Source: Lentisalinibacter sediminis (GTDB lineage Bacteria > Pseudomonadota > Gammaproteobacteria > Steroidobacterales > Woeseiaceae). From it: DNA of 64,000 bases. A program made the position numbers and the translations under genes. The notes under the pieces were generated by a model. It saw only the letters and a list, made by a program, of their open reading frames with translations, was not told the DNA's origin and did not search any database. Shown one piece after another: positions 1-7,696 of this stretch (the stretch's first letter is position 1; every line of letters begins with the position of its first letter). The DNA lies in NCBI RefSeq assembly GCF_040706615.1, contig NZ_JAPDRF010000004.1:310001-374000 (forward strand). Direction: 5' to 3'.

Positions 1-946
<946 letters not shown>

Positions 947-976
947 GACGGTCGGAGGCCTGCTGATGAGCGCGAA

Positions 977-2008
977 TCAGGAGCCCGGTATTGTACGGGA
1001 ATCCTCTGCGGAGGTGACCGGCCCCGCGACGCGACGGAGCAGCCGCGCCACCTGTCCCGGCCCGGGGCGCAGCGGCGTCAGCTGCTCGGGCTCGACGGCC
1101 CGCGCGCCGCCCGCCTCCAGCCGGCCGACGGCGAAGCTGAACACGTAGACCGGTTCCACGCCCATGCGCAGGTCCGTCATCACCACCCGGTCGTCCTCGC
1201 GGGATACCCGGTAGAAGCCGTGGGTGAACCAGGCCAGTCGCTGCACCGCCCACGCATCCCGGATGCCGTCCAGCAGCTCCGGTCGCGACTCGTGACGCTC
1301 GAAATACAGCGTGCCCGGCGGGTCCAGCAGGGAGTAGAAGCCCTCCCGATAGCCGCCCTCTTCCATCGCGACGATGCGCCACAGCACGATGTTGAACGGC
1401 GCCGGCGTCGTGAGCACACCGCCGTGCGCGATCCCCGTCTCCGCCAGCGCGTCGCGCGCGAAGCGCTCCACGTGCAGCTTGGCCGCGACGGACAGGCCAA
1501 GGTAGGCCACGGCGAGGGTGAGGCCGCTGACCACGGCGGCCCGCGCACGGTGCTCGTCACGGACGATCAGTGCGACAGCGAGGCCGACCGCCAGCGACAG
1601 GGTGAACGCCGGGTCGATGATGAACAACGTCGAGCCGCTCACCGGGTGATTGCTGAACGGCAGGAACAGCTGGGTGCCGTAGACCGTAAAGGCGTCGAGC
1701 AGCGGATGCGTGAACAGGGCAAGCCAGACGAGAGCAAGCCAGCGCCGCGGCCGCTGCCTCGCACGCGCGTCCACCCGCGCTATCAGCCACCAGATTGCCG
1801 GCGCCGCGACACTCAGCACGAACAGCGAATGACTGTAGCCCCGATGCCAGGTGAAATCGGCTACCGGGTCGCCCAGGGGCACGAGAACGTCGAGGTCCGG
1901 CAGCGTGCCGCAGGCGGCTCCCCACGCGGCCCCGCGCCGGCGCTCGCCGTGGCCGGCCACCGCGGCGCCGATGGAGGCACCGAGCACGGCCTGTGTCACG
2001 GTATCCAC
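977..2008 (-). CDS. DUF457/YdjM-type inner-membrane metal-dependent hydrolase-like protein
   Basis: The 343-residue protein starts with GTG at 2006-2008 (MDTVTQAVLGASIGAAVAG). It carries the marks of the DUF457 family, which is annotated as membrane-bound metal-dependent hydrolase: DVLVPLGDP, then HRGYSHSLF near residue 54 and THPLLDAFTVYGT near residue 100, with several hydrophobic helices in the first 190 residues. Histidines and aspartates in these motifs are the likely metal ligands. The C-terminal third is soluble and lies outside the conserved core. Its substrate is unknown; E. coli relatives are only loosely linked to the SOS response. It is divergent from the TonB-dependent receptor across a 261-base gap holding two GTATAC palindromes, so shared control is possible. 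Family assignment is firm, function is not. Confidence 0.85.
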   Translation of the reverse strand: MDTVTQAVLGASIGAAVAGHGERRRGAAWGAACGTLPDLDVLVPLGDPVADFTWHRGYSHSLFVLSVAAPAIWWLIARVDARARQRPRRWLALVWLALFTHPLLDAFTVYGTQLFLPFSNHPVSGSTLFIIDPAFTLSLAVGLAVALIVRDEHRARAAVVSGLTLAVAYLGLSVAAKLHVERFARDALAETGIAHGGVLTTPAPFNIVLWRIVAMEEGGYREGFYSLLDPPGTLYFERHESRPELLDGIRDAWAVQRLAWFTHGFYRVSREDDRVVMTDLRMGVEPVYVFSFAVGRLEAGGARAVEPEQLTPLRPGPGQVARLLRRVAGPVTSAEDSRTIPGS

Positions 2009-2098
2009 GTCTAACGTTCCCGGCGCGAAGCGGCCGGCGCGTGTTGCGCAGGCGCGACATCGAGCCGGCTTCCCTGTCCACCCGACGACACAGACCAG

Positions 2099-2111
2099 AT
2101 TGTATACAAAT
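2099..2111. promoter_or_regulatory. GTATAC palindrome 1, candidate GntR-type operator
   Basis: TTGTATACAA at 2100-2109 is a perfect 10-base palindrome in an AT-rich island. This shape resembles operators of the FCD/FadR branch of GntR regulators (inference from known consensus forms). A second copy lies 64 bases downstream. No GntR gene is in the window. Confidence 0.5.
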
Positions 2112-2162
2112 AATCACAAGTCATTGGCTTTTCCGCGCTTTTTCTGGACGCACTCCCCCGCT

Positions 2163-2173
2163 TTTGTATACGA
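2163..2173. promoter_or_regulatory. GTATAC palindrome 2, candidate operator upstream of the TonB-dependent receptor
   Basis: TTGTATACGA at 2164-2173 repeats the core of the site at 2100-2109 with one mismatched arm base. The centres are 64 bases apart, about six helical turns, which would suit a looping or cooperative repressor between the DUF457 gene and the receptor. Confidence 0.45.
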
Positions 2174-2269
2174 TACCGTGGGGGCCAACAAGAGCCGACT
2201 ACAACGATGTATGCCATAACCGACATCGTTGCGGAACACGAAGACCGAACCAGACCAGGAGAGAGACCT

Positions 2270-4813
2270 ATGCGTGCGAAGACCCTGCTTTGCGGCGTCG
2301 CGAGCGTACTCGCTTTGACCGCCGGTTATACCGTACCCGCCGTGGCGCAGGAGGCCCAGGGCATCGAGGAAATCATCGTCACGGCCCGGCAACGCGAGGA
2401 AACGCTGCAGGACGTGCCGGCCACCGTAACGGTACTGACCGAGGATCGCCTCGAGCGTGCCGGCGTAGAGCGCGCGGAGGACTTCATCAAGCTGACCCCC
2501 GGCGTGAGCCTGGTCGACGCGGCCGAGGTCGGCGACACGCAGATCAACATCCGCGGCCTGAACGGCGCCCGCGATGCCGAGAACAGCGTGGCCTTCATCA
2601 TCGACGGCATCCTGATGACGAATCCGGCCGCCTTCAACCGGGAGTTCTCGAACCTGCAGCAGATCGAGATTCTGAAGGGGCCCCAGGGCGCAGTGTATGG
2701 CCGCAATGCCGCCGCCGGCGCCATCATCGTCAGCACGAAGATGCCCGGCGATGAGCTGGGCGGCAACGTCAAGGTGAGCGCCGCGGGCGACAGCACCTAC
2801 TACGCCACGGGTTACGTGAGCGGCCCGCTCACCGACACCGTGTCGTTCAGCCTCGGCGGCGACTGGCGCGACACCGACGGCTATTACACGAACAGTTTCC
2901 TGGACGCCGACGTGGTCGACGACTTCGAGAACTACAACGTGAACGGCAGGCTGGTTTTCCAGCCGACCGATCTCCTCACGGTGGACGTGAAGGCACGCTA
3001 CGGGCAGGTGGACGCCGCCTCCATCAGCTTCAATGCCGCTTTCCACCTGCCGGATTTCGCGTCCGCATTCGCCCCCGCCCTCGATCCGATCTTCGGTGAG
3101 GGTTTCGCCTCGTTCTTCAATGAAGATATCGACGATCACGAGTTCGTCTTCCAGCCGAACATCGATCCGACGAACGATCAGGAAGCGACCGAGTTCTCCA
3201 TCAAGGCGGACTACGAACTCGGCTGGGCCAGCCTCACCAGCTGGCTGCTCTACAGCAACATCGAGAACTCGCTGTCCTCGGACGGCACCAGTGCGGCCTT
3301 CAGCTTCTTCAACGCCGACGACGCGACGCCGAACGCCTGCCAGCCCAACTCGCTGGATCTCTTCCTCTCGGGCGTGACACTGCCGCCGCCGCAAATCCTC
3401 CTGCCGGCAGCGAACGTGTTCGACGGCGATCCGTTGAACGATCCCATCTTCGGCCCCTACACGCCGACCACCTGTGACGGCACTCAGTACCAGGAGCGCA
3501 ACCAGGAGGACGTGAGCTTCGAGCTGCGCCTGGCCTCGCCGGGCGACCAGGCCCTGCGCTGGATCGCCGGCCTGTACTACCTCACCCTGGAGCGCGAGGT
3601 CGGCGTGAACCTGGCCATCGACCGGGGCTTCGGCGTCATCCCGACGCTGTACACGGACAACCCGAACAACCCCACCGAGCAGCTGCTGTGGGACGAGTTC
3701 GACACCGACGTCTGGGCCGTGTTCGGCCAGCTCGCCTACGACCTCAGCGACCGCACGGAGCTCGCCCTCGCGCTGCGCTACGACCGCGAGGAGCGCGAGG
3801 CCCGCAGCCTGGTGCCCACCGAGCCGCGCACCGAGTTCGTGGACTTCACCAACGACGGCGTGTACAGCGGCGGCGCTCCCCTGAACCCGGCGCTCGACCC
3901 GACCCTGAACCCGGGCGGCGTGCAGCCCCAGAGCCGCACCTTCACCCAGGTACAGCCGAAGCTCTCCATCAGCCACGACGTGAACGATGCTGTGACGCTG
4001 TTCGCCTCCTGGGGCATCGGCTTCAAGAGCGGCGGCTTCAACAACCAGGGTTCGGCGGCCACCATCGACGTATTCATCAACCAGCCGCTCGGCAAGGACC
4101 TGGGTATCCGCGACGAATTCGACAAGGAGACCTCCAGCGCCTTCGAGCTCGGCTTCAAGTCGCAGCTCGCCGACGGCCGGCTCTCCCTGGAGGGCGCGGT
4201 CTACCAGATGGACGTCGACGACATGCAGTTCTTCGAGTTCCAGGTGGGCCCCTTCGGCCTCCTGCGCGTCGTCTCCAACATCGACGAGGTGAAGCTGACG
4301 GGCGCCGAGATCGGTGCGAACTACCTGCTCAACGACTACATCACCGTGGGCGGCGGCTGGGCCTACACCGCCAGCCGTATCCAGGCCAACTCGGTGCGTC
4401 CGAACACGGTCGGTAACGAGTCGCCGTCCACGCCCAAGTACACCGGCAATGTCGAAGTCGAGGTGAACTATCCGCTCGGCAACGGCTGGGATCTCTACGG
4501 CGGGCTGTACGGCTCCTTCGTCGGCCAGACCTGGTTCCACACGGCCCAGGACGAGGAGCGCCTGACGCTGTTCGATCTCAGCTTCCCGGGACTCGGCACG
4601 GCCGACTACACGGTCACCGAGCGTGACCCCTACCAGACCTGGGACCTGCGCGTCGGCTTCGGCCGGGACAACTGGCGGGTGACCGCCTTCGGCACCAACA
4701 TCCTGGACGAGGATATCGTCGAGGAAGTCATTCTGGCGGCCGAGTTCGGTGGCTCCTTTGTTCACCCGGGAGCGGAGCGTCGCTGGGGACTGGAATTCAG
4801 CTACGAGTTCTGA
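2270..4813 (+). CDS. TonB-dependent outer-membrane receptor
   Basis: An 847-residue receptor that would import an unknown ligand across the outer membrane using TonB energy. The start at 2270 is chosen over an in-frame ATG at 2207 because it has AGGAGAGAG in front and opens a proper signal peptide (MRAKTLLCGVASVLALTAG, cleavage after VAQ). A TonB box-like EEIIVTARQRE follows, then the plug (TVTVLTEDRLERAGV, NIRGLNG, FIIDGILM, EILKGPQGAVYGRNAAAGAI) and a long beta-barrel with the C-terminal EFSYEF ending in phenylalanine. The plug signatures match the large family of receptors common in oligotrophic gammaproteobacteria; substrate specificity cannot be read. Two GTATAC palindromes sit upstream and a hairpin terminator follows. 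Zur is encoded next door on the other strand but I see no clear Zur box here. Confidence 0.93.
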   Translation: MRAKTLLCGVASVLALTAGYTVPAVAQEAQGIEEIIVTARQREETLQDVPATVTVLTEDRLERAGVERAEDFIKLTPGVSLVDAAEVGDTQINIRGLNGARDAENSVAFIIDGILMTNPAAFNREFSNLQQIEILKGPQGAVYGRNAAAGAIIVSTKMPGDELGGNVKVSAAGDSTYYATGYVSGPLTDTVSFSLGGDWRDTDGYYTNSFLDADVVDDFENYNVNGRLVFQPTDLLTVDVKARYGQVDAASISFNAAFHLPDFASAFAPALDPIFGEGFASFFNEDIDDHEFVFQPNIDPTNDQEATEFSIKADYELGWASLTSWLLYSNIENSLSSDGTSAAFSFFNADDATPNACQPNSLDLFLSGVTLPPPQILLPAANVFDGDPLNDPIFGPYTPTTCDGTQYQERNQEDVSFELRLASPGDQALRWIAGLYYLTLEREVGVNLAIDRGFGVIPTLYTDNPNNPTEQLLWDEFDTDVWAVFGQLAYDLSDRTELALALRYDREEREARSLVPTEPRTEFVDFTNDGVYSGGAPLNPALDPTLNPGGVQPQSRTFTQVQPKLSISHDVNDAVTLFASWGIGFKSGGFNNQGSAATIDVFINQPLGKDLGIRDEFDKETSSAFELGFKSQLADGRLSLEGAVYQMDVDDMQFFEFQVGPFGLLRVVSNIDEVKLTGAEIGANYLLNDYITVGGGWAYTASRIQANSVRPNTVGNESPSTPKYTGNVEVEVNYPLGNGWDLYGGLYGSFVGQTWFHTAQDEERLTLFDLSFPGLGTADYTVTERDPYQTWDLRVGFGRDNWRVTAFGTNILDEDIVEEVILAAEFGGSFVHPGAERRWGLEFSYEF

Positions 4814-4847
4814 TGCTCACGGCGCGGGCGCCCGCTCGCCAGCACGG

Positions 4848-4880
4848 AAAAGCCGGCCTCGCGCCGGCTTTTCTTTTTAT
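4848..4880 (+). terminator. Rho-independent terminator after the TonB-dependent receptor
   Basis: AAAAGCCGGC at 4848-4857 pairs with GCCGGCTTTT at 4863-4872 around a five-base loop, and the T-run continues to 4878. It lies 34 bases after the receptor stop and just before the convergent zur stop at 4894. Confidence 0.9.
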
Positions 4881-4893
4881 CGCCGAACGGATC

Positions 4894-5391
4894 TCAGGAA
4901 CGGCAGCGACTGCAGACGCCCTGTATCTCCAGCATCTGGGTCTCCGCGCGGAAACCGGCCTCCGCCACTTTCGCGTTGACCACGCGCTGCAGCTCACCAT
5001 CGTCCAGCTCGGCCACGGAACGGCAGCGGCGGCAGATCAGGAACTGTCCGGCGTGGGGATGCTCGGGGTCGCGGCAGCCGACGAACGCGTTCAGGGAATC
5101 GAGGCGGTGCACCAGGCCCGCGTCCATCAGGAAGTCCAGGGCCCGATAGACCGTGGGCGGCGCCGGACGGCGGCCCTCGTCGCTCATGGCCTCCAGGATG
5201 TCGTAGGCGCCCACCGGCTGGTGGCTGGTCCAGACGAGTTCCAGCACGCGCCGGCGCCTCGCGGTCAGGCGCAGTCCCCGCTCCCGGCACAGACGCTCGG
5301 CATTGGCCATCGCGTCCGCCACGCAATGGCGGTGGTCATGATTCTCCGGCGGGAATACCGGGCTGTCCTGGTCGGCGTCTGCGCTGCTCAT
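4894..5391 (-). CDS. zur: Zinc uptake regulator Zur (Fur family)
   Basis: A 165-residue Fur-family repressor that would use zinc as corepressor to shut down zinc uptake genes. The start ATG at 5389-5391 has AGAGG in front. The DNA-binding half contains LTARRRRVLELV and PTVYRALDFLMDAGLVHRL. The metal-binding half has C106 (FVGC), HPHAGQFLICRRC with C120 and C123, and the last residues VCSRCRS with C160 and C163, the two CxxC pairs that build the structural zinc site in Zur; this layout fits Zur better than Fur. A histidine-rich NHDHRH stretch lies near the N-terminus. It is divergent from thrS across 195 bases. A possible target within the window is the zinc-type ABC operon at 16478, but I could not find a convincing Zur box there. 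Confidence 0.93.
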   Translation of the reverse strand: MSSADADQDSPVFPPENHDHRHCVADAMANAERLCRERGLRLTARRRRVLELVWTSHQPVGAYDILEAMSDEGRRPAPPTVYRALDFLMDAGLVHRLDSLNAFVGCRDPEHPHAGQFLICRRCRSVAELDDGELQRVVNAKVAEAGFRAETQMLEIQGVCSRCRS

Positions 5392-5530
5392 GAGCCTCTT
5401 CGAGCGGGGTGTCCGGACTGGCGCTGCATGATAACGCAGCGTCGCCGGCGCTGCCCGCGAGGCTACGATTGCGCCGCTGCGTCGCGTAGAATAGCGGCCT
5501 TTTCGCGATCTATCGCCTGCCCATCGCACA

Positions 5531-5563
5531 CCAATCGCCGACCGATCGCCGACCAATCGCTGA
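5531..5563 (+). repeat. Three tandem 11-base repeats in the thrS leader
   Basis: CCAATCGCCGA, CCGATCGCCGA and CCAATCGCTGA follow each other directly, 24 bases before the thrS start. They lie in the untranslated region shared by zur and thrS. Function unknown; a protein-binding or translational control site is possible, and simple slippage is equally likely. Confidence 0.6.
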
Positions 5564-5586
5564 CCAGAAGCAGCCCAGAGAGCAAT

Positions 5587-7515
5587 ATGCCATCCATCAC
5601 CCTGCCCGACGGTTCGAAACGGGAATTCGACAAGCCGGTCACCGGCCTCGACGTGGCCGAGAGCATCGGCCGCAAGCTGGCGAAGGACGCCGTGGCCATC
5701 CGGGTCGACGGTGAACTGCGCGATCTCACGCGGGAGATACCCGGCGACGCCGCCGTCGAGATTGTCACCCGCGACAGCGAGGACGGGCTGGAGCTGCTGC
5801 GCCACGACGCCGCGCACATCATGGCCGAGGCGGTGAAGGAGCTCTATCCCGAGACCCAGGTGACCATCGGGCCCGCCATCGAGAACGGCTTCTATTACGA
5901 CTTCGCGCGCGAGACGCCCTTCACGCCCGAGGATCTGGAGAAGATCGAATCCCGCATGCGAGACATCGTCGCACGGGACGAGACCATCGTCCGCGAGGTC
6001 TGGGGCCGGAGCGAGGCGGTGCGTTATTTCCGCGACGACGGCGAGGAGTACAAGGCCCGCCTCATCGAGGATCTGCCGGAAGAAGAGGTCATCACCGTTT
6101 ACCGCCAGGGCGAGTTCCTCGATCTGTGCCGCGGCCCGCACCTGCCTTCCACCAGCCGGCTCGGCAGCGCGTTCAAGCTGACGCGGGTTTCCGGCGCCTA
6201 CTGGCGCGGCGACTCCCGCAACGAGATGCTGCAGCGGATCTACGGCACGGCCTGGGCCAGCGACAAGCAGCTGCGCACCTACCTGCACCAGCTGGAGGAG
6301 GCGGAGAAGCGCGACCACCGCCGCCTCGGCCGCCAGATGGGTCTGTTCCACTTCCAGGAAGAGGCGCCGGGCGCCGTGTTCTGGCATCCGCGCGGCTGGA
6401 CCCTTTACCAGCGCCTGGTCGACTACATGCGCGAGAGACAGGATGCGGCCGGCTACCGGGAGATCGCCACACCCATCGTCATGGACCGGTCGCTGTGGGA
6501 GTCCTCGGGCCACTGGGAGACCTTCGGCGAGAACATGTTCACCACGGAACCCGAAGAGGGCCGTATCTATGCGCTGAAGCCCATGAACTGCCCGGGTCAC
6601 GTGCAGGTCTTCAACCAGGGCATCACCAGTTACCGGGAGCTGCCGCTCAGGCTGTCGGAATTCGGCACCGTGCACCGCTACGAACCCTCCGGCGCCCTGC
6701 ACGGGATGCTCCGCGTGCGTGCCTTCACCCAGGACGACGCGCACATCTTCTGCACCCGCGACCAGATCACCGCCGAGTCCATCGCCGTCTGCGACCTGAT
6801 CCTGGGCATTTACCGGGACTTCGGTTTCGAGGACGTGCGCATCAAGTTCGCCGACCGGCCTGAGGTGCGCGTGGGGGCCGACGAGGTATGGGACCAGGCA
6901 GAGGCCGCGCTGAAGACTGCCATCGAGACGACCGGACTCGAGTACACCTACAACCCGGGCGAGGGCGCCTTCTACGGGCCGAAGCTGGAGTTCGTGCTCC
7001 GCGACGCCATCGGCCGGGACTGGCAGTGCGGCACGCTGCAGGTGGACCTGAACCTGCCCGAGCGGCTCGGCGCGAGCTTCGTCGGCGAGGACGGCAACAA
7101 GCACACGCCGGTCATGCTCCACCGGGCCATGTTCGGCTCGCTGGAACGCTTCATCGGCATCCTGATCGAGCACTATGCGGGCGCGCTGCCGCTGTGGCTC
7201 GCGCCGGTGCAGGCGGTGGTGGCCACCATCACCTCGGACGGTGACGAGTACGCCTGCGAGGTGGCCGAGGCGCTCCGGGCGGCAGGACTCGCGGCCGAGA
7301 CCGATCTGCGCAACGAAAAAATCGGCTACAAGGTGCGCGAGCACAGTGTGGCCAAAATCCCCGTGATTATCGCCGTCGGCAAGCGCGAGGTGGAGGAACG
7401 CACCGTGGCCCTCCGCCGTCTGGGCAGCAAGCGCCAGCAGATGCTGCCGCTCGCCGAGGCTGTCGAGACGCTGGCCACGGAGAATCGCCAGCGCCGCGCC
7501 CCGCCCGCCGGCTGA
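5587..7515 (+). CDS. thrS: Threonyl-tRNA synthetase
   Basis: Class II synthetase of 642 residues, the same length as E. coli ThrS. The start ATG at 5587 gives MPSITLPDGSKREF, the beginning of the TGS domain; the upstream open frame is non-coding. The editing domain shows H73 and H77 in HDAAHIMAEA and DLCRGPHLPST near residue 180, whose cysteine and histidine belong to the editing zinc-like site. The catalytic core has LKPMNCPGHVQ with the zinc cysteine, GTVHRYEPSGALHGMLRVRAFTQDDAH (motif 2) and VMLHRAMFGSLERFIGIL (motif 3), followed by the anticodon-binding domain. E. coli thrS is followed by infC; here the next gene is an unrelated receiver-TonB fusion, so that linkage is lost. Confidence 0.98.
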   Translation: MPSITLPDGSKREFDKPVTGLDVAESIGRKLAKDAVAIRVDGELRDLTREIPGDAAVEIVTRDSEDGLELLRHDAAHIMAEAVKELYPETQVTIGPAIENGFYYDFARETPFTPEDLEKIESRMRDIVARDETIVREVWGRSEAVRYFRDDGEEYKARLIEDLPEEEVITVYRQGEFLDLCRGPHLPSTSRLGSAFKLTRVSGAYWRGDSRNEMLQRIYGTAWASDKQLRTYLHQLEEAEKRDHRRLGRQMGLFHFQEEAPGAVFWHPRGWTLYQRLVDYMRERQDAAGYREIATPIVMDRSLWESSGHWETFGENMFTTEPEEGRIYALKPMNCPGHVQVFNQGITSYRELPLRLSEFGTVHRYEPSGALHGMLRVRAFTQDDAHIFCTRDQITAESIAVCDLILGIYRDFGFEDVRIKFADRPEVRVGADEVWDQAEAALKTAIETTGLEYTYNPGEGAFYGPKLEFVLRDAIGRDWQCGTLQVDLNLPERLGASFVGEDGNKHTPVMLHRAMFGSLERFIGILIEHYAGALPLWLAPVQAVVATITSDGDEYACEVAEALRAAGLAAETDLRNEKIGYKVREHSVAKIPVIIAVGKREVEERTVALRRLGSKRQQMLPLAEAVETLATENRQRRAPPAG

Positions 7516-7696
7516 CCTCCCGGCCGCCCGCCGGGCCAGCCCGGGCCCGCAATGCGCACCAGTACCGCCGGGAGTGTGTCCCAGGTCACACTTTGACATA
7601 TTCGCGCTGGCCAGCCGGCCGCCGGCGGCATGGGCGCGCATATACTCGGCGTTCGATAACCGCCCGGGAATCAGACCGCTAGAGGCATCGGACGCC

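Noticed and set aside
2114..4765. 883-codon open frame antisense to the TonB-dependent receptor
   Set aside because: The sense strand encodes a full receptor with signal peptide, plug and barrel; the antisense frame has no recognisable domain.
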